NCBI GenBank assembly: GCA_964648295.1
Contig: CAZYNH010000007.1
Location: 68,333-132,332, forward strand
Reading direction: 5' to 3'
Length of the DNA: 64,000 nt
Source: UBA4055 sp964648295
GTDB taxonomy: Bacteria > UBA4055
Part shown: piece by piece, positions 8,141-16,557 of the stretch
Numbering within the stretch: the first letter of the stretch is position 1
How the letters are laid out: each line of letters begins with the position of its first letter
Notes under the pieces: model-generated
What the model saw: the letters and a program-made list of their open reading frames with translations, nothing else
Database searches by the model: none
What the model was told of the DNA's origin: nothing
Position numbers and translations under genes: made by a program

Positions 8141-9031
8141 ATGACGATGTATAAAAAGATTATTCCGACTCTGATCCTGATTCTGTCCCTGATCTTAACA
8201 TCGGCGGAAAAGGGCAATTTTTTATGGAAGGCGACAAAAGGGGAGTCAGCGGCATTTCTTTTAGGCTCGATCCACATAGTACCGGACGACATATATCCTC
8301 TGAACAGCGCGATAGAAAAGGCATTCGAGAGTTCCGATCTTCTGGCGGTGGAAGCCGATATGAGCAGTCTCGATCAGACGAAGGTGCAGATGCTTACTAT
8401 GCAGAAAGGTCTATACCTTGATGGCAATTCGCTTGAAAAAGTACTAGATTATGAAACATACAGATCTTTGGAGGCCGCGCTCGACAGCCTGAAACTTTTA
8501 AGCATTTCTCAGGTTAAGATCATGAAGCCGTGGCTTGCGGCCATAACGGTGCCCCAGCTGCTCATCATGAAATACGGTTACAGCCTCGACAACGGGATAG
8601 ACATGCACTTCCTCAAAGCCGCGAAGAAGAGGAATATGAAAATACTCGAACTCGAATCGGCCGAATTCCAGATCGAACTCATCAGCGGATTTTCAGAGGA
8701 TCTGCAGGTAAGATTTTTAAAGAGCGCGCTTAAAGAGACGGGAAATTTCAAGCAGAAATTCGATCAAATGGTCTCGGCCTGGAAAAAAGGCGACGCGAAG
8801 GGGATGGACAAAATAATCAACGACGAGCTGAAGAAAGATAAAGAGCTCGCGCCCGTTTACGATAAGCTCATCGGCGAGAGGAACATAACAATGACCGGTA
8901 AAATTGACGGGTGGCTCAAAGAGAATAAAAAAGAAACATATTTCATAGTCGTCGGGGCAGGCCATTTAACCGGGAACGGCGGCATAGTCGAACTGCTCAA
9001 AAAGAAGGGCTATAAGCTAGAAAAGCTTTAG
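8141..9031 (+). CDS. TraB/GumN family protein
   Basis: Exported or membrane-anchored protein of 296 residues in the TraB/GumN (Tiki-like) family, some of whose members act as metal-dependent proteases. A hydrophobic N-terminal helix comes first, then the family GSIHI motif in FLLGSIHIVPDDIYPL, and the C-terminal VVGAGHLTG motif; the paired His-containing GxxH and GAGH motifs are the proposed active site. I start at ATG 8141 because GGGG lies eight bases upstream; a GTG at 8132 is possible. Its stop overlaps the stop of the convergent acetyltransferase gene by three bases. Substrate unknown. Confidence 0.8.
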   Translation: MTMYKKIIPTLILILSLILTSAEKGNFLWKATKGESAAFLLGSIHIVPDDIYPLNSAIEKAFESSDLLAVEADMSSLDQTKVQMLTMQKGLYLDGNSLEKVLDYETYRSLEAALDSLKLLSISQVKIMKPWLAAITVPQLLIMKYGYSLDNGIDMHFLKAAKKRNMKILELESAEFQIELISGFSEDLQVRFLKSALKETGNFKQKFDQMVSAWKKGDAKGMDKIINDELKKDKELAPVYDKLIGERNITMTGKIDGWLKENKKETYFIVVGAGHLTGNGGIVELLKKKGYKLEKL

Positions 9032-9573
9032 GGTTTGAATTTTGCCCTGAACTCCTCGTCCAAGATGTCCATATAAACATCATCATATTCGACGCCTTTC
9101 ACCACCACATTCTTCCTTCTGCGGCCGATCTCCTTAAAACCGATCTTCTTATACGAAGCGATAGCCCTTTCGTTGAACGAGAACACCTTGAGCATCACAT
9201 TCCGAAAGTTCAGATAGTCGAACCCGTACGACAAAAGCAGCGACAGAGCCTCAGTCCCGAAACCCCTGCTCCAATACTCCCGATTGCCGATAAAGATCCC
9301 GCACTCCGCGTTCCGTTCGTGGTGATTTATCTTAAAAAAACCGCAGTTCCCGATCACTTCGTCCTTCACATTATCAACGATCGCGTAATGGTGCTCCTTT
9401 GACAGCTTCTCCAGAACCTCCCTCTCCGTTCCGAGGCTGAAATTGTGCGTATAATTCCCCAGGTTCGAAGTCACCTCAAGGTCGTTCATCCATTTCGTAT
9501 AAAGCGGAAAATCCTCAACATTAATAGGCGACAGATAGCACTTTTCGCCCGAGATCTTCTTAAAATACAGCAT
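9028..9573 (-). CDS. GNAT-family N-acetyltransferase (RimJ/RimL-like)
   Basis: 181-residue acetyltransferase using acetyl-CoA. The fold is visible as an N-terminal strand LSPINVEDFPLYTKWMND, a central DEVIGNCGFF strand, the acetyl-CoA loop RGFGTEALSLLL (the Q/RxxGxG/A motif) and the closing NERAIASYKKIGFKEIG. The sequence is nearest to RimJ/RimL and SpeG-type enzymes, which modify ribosomal protein N-termini, polyamines or antibiotics; I cannot choose a substrate. The frame is open upstream to 9765, but GGGGAGG lies just before ATG 9573, so the shorter protein is preferred. Confidence 0.85.
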   Translation of the reverse strand: MLYFKKISGEKCYLSPINVEDFPLYTKWMNDLEVTSNLGNYTHNFSLGTEREVLEKLSKEHHYAIVDNVKDEVIGNCGFFKINHHERNAECGIFIGNREYWSRGFGTEALSLLLSYGFDYLNFRNVMLKVFSFNERAIASYKKIGFKEIGRRRKNVVVKGVEYDDVYMDILDEEFRAKFKP

Positions 9574-9778
9574 ACACAGCCTCCCCTTTTTTGTCCGACA
9601 CCGCAATCTAAACAAAATACGGGGGAAGTTCAAGGGAAAGAAATTTCCTGATTTAAATCGCAATATTGTGCATAATTTTGTCGGCAAGAAGACCGCAGTG
9701 AAATATTTTCCCTTTTTTATTGCTTTATCCCTGTCAAATTGTTTAATTTTATTCAAATAATACAAAGTAGGAGTTCTT

Positions 9779-10381
9779 ATGCCCTGCGAACGGAATCATA
9801 TTGGTTGCTCTGTTTTCGACAATCTTTCATTTTCTGTGATCGTTATTGACAAAAACTACAATGTTCTTGACATGAATAAAAAGGCCTCGGAATTCCTTGA
9901 AGGTGATGGGGGTAAAAGGACGAAATGTTATAATCTTACCCACAACAGAGAAAAACGGTGCTGGGAATACGGTGAGGATTGTCCTATGAAGGAATGTATG
10001 GAGACCAAGCAGTTCACGCGGGTGGTTCATAAGCACATTTATGAGGGTAAAGAGGTTTTTGAGGAAATTACCGCGACCCCTATTCTTGACGAAAAAGGAG
10101 ACCTTCTGTACATTATTGAGGAACTGCGCGACATTTCAAAGCTTCTCAAGCTCGAAACGGTGATCAACAGCCTGAGGAAGGAGGTCAAGACCCTTCAGGA
10201 ACTTCTGCCTATCTGCGCATCGTGCAAGAAGATCAGGGATGACGAAGGCTACTGGTCGGAAGTTGACAGGTATATTTCCGACAGGTCGGAGATTAAATTC
10301 TCGCACTCGCTCTGCCCGGACTGCCTTAAAGATCTTTATCCTGAGATCGCGGAAAAATTGAAAAATAAGAATAAGGCATAA
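9779..10381 (+). CDS. PAS-domain protein with C-terminal Cys-rich module
   Basis: 200-residue soluble sensor-like protein. Residues 10-120 form a PAS domain with the variant cysteine/histidine pattern KCYNLTHN ... CPMKEC. A short coiled coil (KLLKLETVINSLRKEVKTLQELL) leads to a C-terminal module with CASCKKIRDDEGYWSEVD and a second LCPDC pair, a motif often appended to PAS and response-regulator proteins and likely to bind zinc. There is no kinase, cyclase or DNA-binding domain, so output must be through a partner. It is followed after four bases by a membrane-protein gene. Confidence 0.75.
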   Translation: MPCERNHIGCSVFDNLSFSVIVIDKNYNVLDMNKKASEFLEGDGGKRTKCYNLTHNREKRCWEYGEDCPMKECMETKQFTRVVHKHIYEGKEVFEEITATPILDEKGDLLYIIEELRDISKLLKLETVINSLRKEVKTLQELLPICASCKKIRDDEGYWSEVDRYISDRSEIKFSHSLCPDCLKDLYPEIAEKLKNKNKA

Positions 10382-10385
10382 ATTA

Positions 10386-11039
10386 ATGTTCGAAAAACTT
10401 GTTAATGCACTCAAGGCAAGAGCCAAGCCCGCATATGACCCGTCCGTTCTAAACGACAGAGTGGCTATGCTGACAGAGTGGTCGCCGCTTGTCAGGGGCG
10501 GAGCGAATTTTAAGACTCACAAGCTTGTTCAGGTCTATCAGAGCAGATATGAGTTCAGGGCCGGGCTGGGAATGAAAGCGTTTTCGGCGGTTTTTTCTCT
10601 TATGGGTCTGTTCTTTGCGCTTATGGCCGGCGGGGCAGGTATTTTTCAAAAGGATTTTCCTATTGCTGTCGCTCTTTTTATGAGCCTTTTCGGCCTCGTG
10701 TTCGTCTTTATCGGCATTGCTATATACTGGACATCCTCCTCCCCGCGCGTGTTCGACAAGGAAGCCGGGTTTTACTGGAAGGGAAGAACGGAACCTAACC
10801 TGATGATAAATCCTGAATATCAGAATTGCACAAAACTTACTGAAATCCATGCCGTTCAGTTAATCTCGGAATATGTGAGCGGCAACAAAAGCTCATATAC
10901 CAGCTACGAACTGAATCTGGTGCTGAAAGACGGGCGCAGGATAAATGTGACCGATCACGGAAATTACGAATCCGTTAAGCGGGACGCGGAAACGATCGCA
11001 GGTTTTTTAAATATTCCCGTATGGAACGCGGCAGGATAA
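10386..11039 (+). CDS. Membrane protein of unknown function
   Basis: 217 residues with two adjacent membrane helices (about 60-80 and 86-111) between an N-terminal cytoplasmic part and a C-terminal soluble domain. The C-terminal part, with YTSYELNLVLKDGRRINVTDHGN and a final AETIAGFLNIPVWNA, resembles the tail of small bacterial PH-like or DUF3592-type membrane proteins, but I cannot assign a family. It starts four bases after the PAS gene stop and is probably co-transcribed with it. Confidence 0.7.
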   Translation: MFEKLVNALKARAKPAYDPSVLNDRVAMLTEWSPLVRGGANFKTHKLVQVYQSRYEFRAGLGMKAFSAVFSLMGLFFALMAGGAGIFQKDFPIAVALFMSLFGLVFVFIGIAIYWTSSSPRVFDKEAGFYWKGRTEPNLMINPEYQNCTKLTEIHAVQLISEYVSGNKSSYTSYELNLVLKDGRRINVTDHGNYESVKRDAETIAGFLNIPVWNAAG

Positions 11040-11092
11040 TTTTTTATTGATTATCTTAAAATATTACTTTATTATACAGCTCGTTTTTTGAC

Positions 11093-11179
11093 GGAGAGAT
11101 GCCGGAGCGGTCGATCGGGGCGGTCTCGAAAACCGTTGTGCCTTCACGGGTACCCAGGGTTCGAATCCCTGTCTCTCCG
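11093..11179 (+). tRNA. tRNA-Ser (CGA)
   Basis: 87-base type II tRNA. The acceptor stem GGAGAGA pairs with TCTCTCC at the 3' end with discriminator G. The anticodon loop CTCGAAA sits on a GCGGT/ACCGT stem and gives anticodon CGA for UCG codons. The long variable arm (TTGTGCCTTCACGGGTACC region) is typical of tRNA-Ser, and the T arm reads CAGGG-TTCGAAT-CCCTG. The CCA end is not encoded. Confidence 0.95.
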
Positions 11180-11196
11180 CAGGTTAGTATGACTAT

Positions 11197-12468
11197 ATGA
11201 GAAACATTGCGCGCGAATATATCGGGATCACCAGGATCATTCAGAAGGATGCGTGGAATTTCCTTATCGGAAATTTTTTCGCGGGATTCGGGTTCACGGG
11301 ATTCTCCCTTCTCTTTAACCTGTATTTAAAGGAATCTGGCAGGGGAGAAGGGACTATCGGCCACATTCTTTCTGTGGGGACCTACGCTACCGTTCTGATG
11401 ATATTCCCGGCCGCGTACCTGGTCAAGCGTATTTCTATCAAGCCCGTTCTTCTAATCGTTCCCGTCATGATGTCCCTGGGATACTCTGTAGCGATTCAGG
11501 CGGAAACTCTTCAGGCGGTCATGGCCGGTATTGCCATAGCCGGTTCGGCGGGAGCTTTCAGCTCCGTGATAGGCGGCCCGCTTTTGATGCAGTCCAGCGG
11601 CGATACAGAGCGTACGCACCTTTTTTCCATCAATCATGCCGTGGCTCTTCTTTCCGGCATAACCGGAAATCTTGCCGCGGGAAGCCTTCCCGACCTTATG
11701 GAAAAAATGGATGTTTCGGCGGCGGCCGGATACAAGACGGCCATATTCGTTCATCTCGCAATAGCTCTCGTCTCCCTTTTCTTCTATTCGAAGATCAAGG
11801 CCGCCGGCATATCTAATTCGGACGGTGGCGGCGGGGACAAAAGATTCCGTCTTAACTTAAAGACGCCAAAAAAACTGCTGGCGTATCTGGCTGTCCCGCC
11901 GATGATAGTGGGTCTGGGCGCGGGTATGACGATACCTTTTTTAAACCTGTATTTCAAGACCAGATTCGACCTCAGCGCTAACAACATAGGCATGCTCTTC
12001 GCCCTCGCCCAGCTCTTCACCATAGGCGGCGCGCTCGTCGCTCCGCTCCTCGCCCGGCGGTTCGGCAAGATAATGTCGGTCATAATGTCGCAGGTCTTTT
12101 CACTGCCGTTCCTTTTCATACTCGGTATATCGCATTATCTGCCTCTCGCCGTGGCCGCGTTCCTGATCAGGAACGCGCTGATGAACATGTCCGCGCCGAT
12201 ATCGTCGAGTTTTTCAATGGAATCTGTCCATCCCGACGACAGGTCAATAACGAGCGGACTGTTATCTCTCGCATGGCTTTTCACCTGGGGAATAACCGCG
12301 AATATCGGCGGATACCTTATTGAACACACAGGCTACATGCTTCCGTTCAGTTTTACGATGGTCTTCTATATCCTTTCATCGTATCTCTATCACAAACTCC
12401 TTTATCCAATTGAAAAAGAAAGGGAAGAGAGGAAAAAGAAAGATGAGTTAAAAGATGTGTTTATTTGA
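11197..12468 (+). CDS. Major facilitator superfamily transporter
   Basis: 423-residue integral membrane protein with about twelve hydrophobic helices in two halves; the central cytoplasmic loop lies near residues 205-225 (SNSDGGGGDKRFR). The first half has the MFS-like segment YLKESGRGEGTIGHILSVGTY, the second half FDLSANNIGMLFALAQLFTIGGALVAPLLARRFG, the usual repeat of the motif A region. The closest recognisable type is a drug/metabolite efflux MFS permease; substrate cannot be read. It begins 17 bases after the tRNA-Ser gene and has a long charged C-terminal tail. Confidence 0.85.
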   Translation: MRNIAREYIGITRIIQKDAWNFLIGNFFAGFGFTGFSLLFNLYLKESGRGEGTIGHILSVGTYATVLMIFPAAYLVKRISIKPVLLIVPVMMSLGYSVAIQAETLQAVMAGIAIAGSAGAFSSVIGGPLLMQSSGDTERTHLFSINHAVALLSGITGNLAAGSLPDLMEKMDVSAAAGYKTAIFVHLAIALVSLFFYSKIKAAGISNSDGGGGDKRFRLNLKTPKKLLAYLAVPPMIVGLGAGMTIPFLNLYFKTRFDLSANNIGMLFALAQLFTIGGALVAPLLARRFGKIMSVIMSQVFSLPFLFILGISHYLPLAVAAFLIRNALMNMSAPISSSFSMESVHPDDRSITSGLLSLAWLFTWGITANIGGYLIEHTGYMLPFSFTMVFYILSSYLYHKLLYPIEKEREERKKKDELKDVFI

Positions 12469-12543
12469 TTTTTTTGTGGAAAGCGACGATAATATTTTTT
12501 ATATTCCATCGAATTTAAAATAACTTCAATAACGGAGAAAGAA

Positions 12544-12819
12544 ATGGGAAGAGGCGACAAAAGGACAAGAAAAGGAAAGATATTCAAAGGATCTTCAGGC
12601 AATACGAGGCTGAAGAAACATAAACCGGCAAACCCGCTGGCTCAGCCCGACTCAACAAAAAAAGCAGTTGAGAAAAAGGTAGAGAAAGCTGTCGAGAAAA
12701 AACCTGTCGAGAAAAAGACGGTCGAGAAAAAAGTTGCCGAAAAAAAACCGGCGGCAGAAAAAAAGCCCGTTGAGAAAAAACCGGCAGAGAAGAAACCTAA
12801 GGCAAAAAAAGAAGAATGA
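12544..12819 (+). CDS. Ribosomal protein bTHX-like with Lys-rich repeat tail
   Basis: 91 residues. The first 25 (MGRGDKRTRKGKIFKGSSGN then TRLKKHK) closely match the small-subunit protein Thx, usually MGKGDxRTxxGKIxxGTxGxxRPxKK, which is only about 25-35 residues long and binds 16S rRNA at the head of the 30S subunit. Here a low-complexity tail of about 50 residues follows, made of repeats of EKK with alternating VE, PV, PA and AV, resembling the tails of histone-H1-like bacterial proteins. Strong ribosome binding site (CGGAG). The next element is a terminator. I see no other domain. Confidence 0.75.
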   Translation: MGRGDKRTRKGKIFKGSSGNTRLKKHKPANPLAQPDSTKKAVEKKVEKAVEKKPVEKKTVEKKVAEKKPAAEKKPVEKKPAEKKPKAKKEE

Positions 12820-12820
12820 T

Positions 12821-12849
12821 AAAAAAGGTGCCACAGGCACCTTTTTTAT
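12821..12849. terminator. Bidirectional terminator between the bTHX-like gene and rsgA
   Basis: AAAAAAGGTGCC, loop ACA, GGCACCTTTTTT: a perfect stem whose A and T flanks can terminate transcription from both convergent genes. Confidence 0.9.
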
Positions 12850-13775
12850 TTGTCTTTTTTGAAATAAAGATGTCTGTTATCGTAAAGAGTTTCAAATATC
12901 TTCAGATAATTCTCATACCTGAATAAAGGTATATCACCTTTCTCCGCCGCTTCAGCAACGGCGCACCCGGGCTCATCGGTGTGCAGGCAGTTCCTGTATC
13001 TGCATTTTGAGCTGAGCCTGTAGATCTCGGGAAAAAAATTCTTGAGCTCCTCAAAATCCATATTCCACATGCCGAATTCCCTTATTCCCGGCGTATCAAG
13101 TATATAACCCCCGTTGGAGAGCCTGAAAAGCCTTGCCTGCTTTGTCGTGTGCTTACCCTTCAAAGAATATGCCGAAGTTTCGTTGACCTTCTGATTGATC
13201 TCCGGGTCGACCGCGTTAAGGATAGATGATTTTCCCACCCCGGAATTCCCGACAAAAGCGGAAACATGTCCCGATGTCATCTCAGATATTTTATCAATGT
13301 TAACTCCCGTTTTCACAGAAGTCCCTATCACTTCGTATCCGATCGCCCGGTAGCCTTCAATATATTCAGATTCCTCATCGCTTATGCCGTAGTCCGTTTT
13401 GTTCACGATTATCTTCGTTTCTATCTGCTGCATATTGCTGTATGCCAGTATCCTGTCCAGAAAACCTGTGTTCAGCCTTGGCGAATATACCGATGTGACT
13501 AGAAACAGGTAGTCGATGTTCGACGCTATTACCTGTTCCTTTCTTATTCCGTAATTGGCGGGCCTCGAGATCTTGTTGGACCTTGGAAGCACTTCCGAAA
13601 GAACAAAATCGCCGCCCTCTTTTTCAAGCCTCACGAAATCTCCGGGGCAGACAGGGTGGTGGGATCTTTTTGTGGTATGCAGTAGCCGGCCCTTTAAAAA
13701 AGCCGTAACCTCGGTTCCTCCGTGCAGGACGGCATATTCGTTGCCGTTGCCGTATAGAACTCTGGATTTTATCAA
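12846..13775 (-). CDS. rsgA: Ribosome small-subunit-dependent GTPase A
   Basis: Circularly permuted GTPase that assists late 30S assembly. An N-terminal OB fold (residues 1-70) is followed by the G domain with motifs in permuted order: NKTD (G4) first, then GNSGVGKSS (G1/P-loop) near residue 177, and DTPGIREFG (G3). The C-terminal zinc site is CRYRNCLHTDEPGC. Length 309 is typical. The start is read as TTG at 13775, overlapping the stop of the upstream gene by four bases (TTGA) with AGGA upstream; no ATG is available near the conserved N-terminus. Confidence 0.93.
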   Translation of the reverse strand: MIKSRVLYGNGNEYAVLHGGTEVTAFLKGRLLHTTKRSHHPVCPGDFVRLEKEGGDFVLSEVLPRSNKISRPANYGIRKEQVIASNIDYLFLVTSVYSPRLNTGFLDRILAYSNMQQIETKIIVNKTDYGISDEESEYIEGYRAIGYEVIGTSVKTGVNIDKISEMTSGHVSAFVGNSGVGKSSILNAVDPEINQKVNETSAYSLKGKHTTKQARLFRLSNGGYILDTPGIREFGMWNMDFEELKNFFPEIYRLSSKCRYRNCLHTDEPGCAVAEAAEKGDIPLFRYENYLKIFETLYDNRHLYFKKDK

Positions 13776-14554
13776 AAGTCTGTCCTGACAGGTTTGCGTT
13801 CGCCCGCGGGGATCATTATCAGGCTCTTGTTAAAAAGACAAAGATCGGTGACTTCTCCTGTAGAGTATGTCACGCTTTCTTTGGCCGACCTGTCGAAAAG
13901 GATCGCTTCCCCTTTCGCGTAAAGCAGGATCATGTTTTCAGATGGCCTTATCTTTTCGAACTCCCTGTCAAAAGGTATCACGATCTTTAAAGCGCCCGAG
14001 GCCGTATAAACGCGGACATTGCTGCCCGACAGTACTAATATTTCGTCATTTAAGCATCTGAAATCAGAAAAAGCAGATTGAAACGAGATAAGTTCTGTAA
14101 GTACGCTGTTCCTTAAAATTAAAATCTGATCTTTTTCTCTTGTGGCTATTATGAGTGAATTGTACATGTGCGGGTAGATGTAGCCCGACAGGGCCGTTCC
14201 GAATTTTTTTAAGACATCAAGCTTTTCCTTAACCTCGAATTTATCATCAAGCTGCCAAATAATGCCGCTTACAGCGTCGTTAAGATATGACCTGTAGGGA
14301 TCGAATATGGAATAACAGTCAAAAAAACCGGCCGCTGAGACATTTTTCAACCCGACCGTTCTTACCTCGTTAAGTTCATTATCATAAACTGTGATCTTTT
14401 TAAAAAAGCCGTCAGTAAGATATAATTTATCTCCGTATACGGTCAGGGACAGCTCTTCTCTCGCCGCTGATGTGCAAAGGGTAAGAAAAACGGATAAGAC
14501 CGCTATTATTCTGCAGATGTCTCTCATGAACTGTATTTTAACTTTAAAATTCAT
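13772..14554 (-). CDS. Exported protein of unknown function, beta-propeller-like
   Basis: 260 residues beginning with an export signal (hydrophobic stretch near RIIAVLSVFLTLCTSAA). The remainder alternates short strands in a pattern such as LYLTDGFFKKITVYDNELNEV and FRCLNDEILVLSGSNVRVY, which suggests NHL or WD-like propeller blades, but no family motif is certain. It is translationally coupled to rsgA, an arrangement I cannot explain functionally. The exact start is uncertain: an ATG at 14527, just ahead of the signal peptide, is an alternative, and neither has a good Shine-Dalgarno. Confidence 0.6.
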   Translation of the reverse strand: MNFKVKIQFMRDICRIIAVLSVFLTLCTSAAREELSLTVYGDKLYLTDGFFKKITVYDNELNEVRTVGLKNVSAAGFFDCYSIFDPYRSYLNDAVSGIIWQLDDKFEVKEKLDVLKKFGTALSGYIYPHMYNSLIIATREKDQILILRNSVLTELISFQSAFSDFRCLNDEILVLSGSNVRVYTASGALKIVIPFDREFEKIRPSENMILLYAKGEAILFDRSAKESVTYSTGEVTDLCLFNKSLIMIPAGERKPVRTDF

Positions 14555-14604
14555 TTAAAGCAAACAATTAATAATTAACCTGAAGTTTTACTTAAATTAT
14601 TGAC

Positions 14605-14633
14605 TTGACTAAAATCATATATAGCAATAAATT
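14605..14633 (+). promoter_or_regulatory. Promoter of plsC
   Basis: TTGACT, 17 bases, TAAATT, 35 bases before the plsC start. Confidence 0.65.
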
Positions 14634-14668
14634 TATTTAGCGATTAATAGGGAGTCAGAAAGCGGGAA

Positions 14669-15421
14669 ATGACGGAAAACAAAAAGGTTATCGATCACTG
14701 GAAAATACCTGAAGAAACAGCTTTTTTTAAAATAACCGGAATTATACTAACGATACTTACTACGGCATCGGTCTTTTTTATAATGTTCGTTCTTAACAGC
14801 ACGAGGTATTATAACAGGCGGGTGATAAAAAAAGTGAAAGCACCTTATGTCTTCGCCTCGAACCACACGACTATGTTCGATTCAGGTTTTATCGACTGCG
14901 CCATATTCTTTCCAAAGGGACTGTTCTCATATGATGACCTGCCTTACCACACTCCTGAATACGGAAATTTCTACAAAAACAGGCTGCTGTCGTTTTATAT
15001 GGACAGAGTTAAATGCATCCCGGTCGAACGGGGAAAAGGCATTGACCAGTTCTCTCAGAAACTCGTTACAAAAAAACTGAAGGAAGGCAACATCGTACAT
15101 ATTTTTCCCGAAGGGACAAGAAGCCGTACCGGCGAACTGCTTCCCGGAAAAGCCGGCGTCGGTAAAAGGATTTACGAGAGCAGGGTAAAAGTCGTACCGT
15201 GCTACCACGAGGGAATGAGGGACATACTGCCAGTAGGCACTCATGTTCCCAGGATAGGTAAAAAGGTAAGGGTGATACTTGGTGAACCTATATTCTTTGA
15301 CGAATTCTTTGAAATGGAAAATTCTCCGGAAACATGGAAGGCTATATCAGATAAGATCATGACGGAGATAACAAAATTAAAGGAGAAACTGCATGACACC
15401 GGAACAGAAAAAAATGTCTGA
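14669..15421 (+). CDS. plsC: 1-acyl-sn-glycerol-3-phosphate acyltransferase
   Basis: Membrane-bound lysophosphatidate acyltransferase of phospholipid synthesis. One N-terminal membrane helix (about residues 24-45) precedes the catalytic HX4D motif in NHTTMFD, the glycerophosphate-binding EGTRSR motif in FPEGTRSRTGELLPGKAG, and the late VVPCYHEGM segment. Length 250 is normal. The end of the gene overlaps the start of an ArsR-type regulator by 29 bases, so the two are probably one unit. Related PlsC-family acyltransferases of ornithine lipids are an alternative. Confidence 0.87.
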   Translation: MTENKKVIDHWKIPEETAFFKITGIILTILTTASVFFIMFVLNSTRYYNRRVIKKVKAPYVFASNHTTMFDSGFIDCAIFFPKGLFSYDDLPYHTPEYGNFYKNRLLSFYMDRVKCIPVERGKGIDQFSQKLVTKKLKEGNIVHIFPEGTRSRTGELLPGKAGVGKRIYESRVKVVPCYHEGMRDILPVGTHVPRIGKKVRVILGEPIFFDEFFEMENSPETWKAISDKIMTEITKLKEKLHDTGTEKNV

Positions 15422-15710
15422 GAAACACTGTAACGAATATCTGGAAGACGAAGCAGCCGCCATAAAGGCCATCGGGCATATTGTAAGACTAAAACTTCTT
15501 CTCGCCATCGAGATGAAAAAATGTATGGTGAAAGGACTGGTGGAATGTGTTGAGGAGGATCAGCCGATCGTTTCGCAGCAGCTCGCTGTTTTAAGAAAAA
15601 GCAAAATAATCGAAGGTATAAAGAAAGGGAATACTATATATTATAAGATAATAGATCCGACCGTTAAGCAGATCGTAGGCATCCTCGCCGAAAAATACAA
15701 CAAAACATAG
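15393..15710 (+). CDS. ArsR-family winged-helix regulator
   Basis: 105-residue DNA-binding protein. The winged helix shows AIGHIVRLKLLLAI, the recognition helix region QPIVSQQLAVLRKSKIIEG and the wing KKGNTIYYKI, all typical of ArsR/SmtB regulators. Cys residues in KKCMVKGLVECVEE lie at the a3-type position where family members bind metal or sense redox state, but the classic ELCVCDL box is not present, so the signal is unknown. It overlaps plsC by 29 bases; GGAG upstream of ATG supports this start. Confidence 0.85.
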   Translation: MTPEQKKMSEKHCNEYLEDEAAAIKAIGHIVRLKLLLAIEMKKCMVKGLVECVEEDQPIVSQQLAVLRKSKIIEGIKKGNTIYYKIIDPTVKQIVGILAEKYNKT

Positions 15711-15809
15711 CTTGTTTTTTAATTTTTTTTTGTTATATTAGTACTGAGATCCTTTTATAAAAAAGTTATACGGACCGTTACATGAGAAGTTTTTCTTGAG
15801 GGGGCAAGT

Positions 15810-16556
15810 GTGAAGAAAATTTCAATATTGTATCTTGAGGATGACGATCTCGATGTTGAGCTCATCAGGGAAACTCTGAACGCGAAAGGAAATAAGTACA
15901 GCCTCTTTCATGTTCAGAACAAGAGCGAGTTCAAGATCGCCTTAAAGACCATGAGGTTCGATCTTATTCTCGCGGATTTCAATCTGCCGGATATTGACGG
16001 TTACGGCGTTCTTTATATCGCCAGGGAGATAACCCCGGACATCCCCACGATCATCCTTTCCGGAACGATAAACGAGGATGTCGCCATAGATACTCTGAAA
16101 TTCGGCGCTGTGGACTATATTTTTAAATCCAAGCTCGATAAACTGATCCCTTCAATAGAAAGCGCGATTAAGAAAGGCGAAGAGAACAGGAAGAAAAGAA
16201 AATACGAGAAAGATCTTGCAATGTCCGAATCAAAGTTCAGAACGATCTTCCACGCTCTGACCGCTTCAGTTTTCATTATTGACCCGTATACGGGCAAAAT
16301 AATGGAGGTCAACGACGGCGCGCTTAATTTCTTCGGGTACGAAAGAAGCGAAGTGATTGGAAGCAAACTTAATATAATACTTGAGAACGAGAAATCTTTC
16401 CCCGATCCCGAAGCTTTAGAGCAGCTTTACCTTATGGAAATGGGTGAAGGGGAGTTCGTTTTTAAAAAACAGGGCGGCGAGTCGGTCAAATGTATTTATA
16501 AAATAAAGATAATCCCATGGGAAGACCGCAGGGCGTGGATGCTTATTCTGATCTGA
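15810..16556 (+). CDS. Response regulator with C-terminal PAS domain
   Basis: 248-residue soluble signalling protein. The receiver domain (1-125) has the acidic pair at EDDD, the phosphoacceptor Asp in LILADFNLPDIDGYG, a conserved Ser/Thr in ILSGT and the Lys in FKSKLDKL. A linker leads into a PAS domain (about 135-248) with FHALTASVFIIDPYTGKIMEVNDGAL. There is no output enzyme, so it probably relays phosphorylation to a partner by interaction. AGGGGG precedes the GTG start. No histidine kinase is adjacent. It converges on comF with one base between stops. Confidence 0.88.
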   Translation: MKKISILYLEDDDLDVELIRETLNAKGNKYSLFHVQNKSEFKIALKTMRFDLILADFNLPDIDGYGVLYIAREITPDIPTIILSGTINEDVAIDTLKFGAVDYIFKSKLDKLIPSIESAIKKGEENRKKRKYEKDLAMSESKFRTIFHALTASVFIIDPYTGKIMEVNDGALNFFGYERSEVIGSKLNIILENEKSFPDPEALEQLYLMEMGEGEFVFKKQGGESVKCIYKIKIIPWEDRRAWMLILI

Positions 16557-16557
16557 T

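Noticed and set aside
12652..12840. Minus-strand frame rich in Phe, Leu and Arg opposite the bTHX-like gene
   Set aside because: It is the mirror of the Lys/Glu repeat tail, has no ribosome site and includes the terminator.
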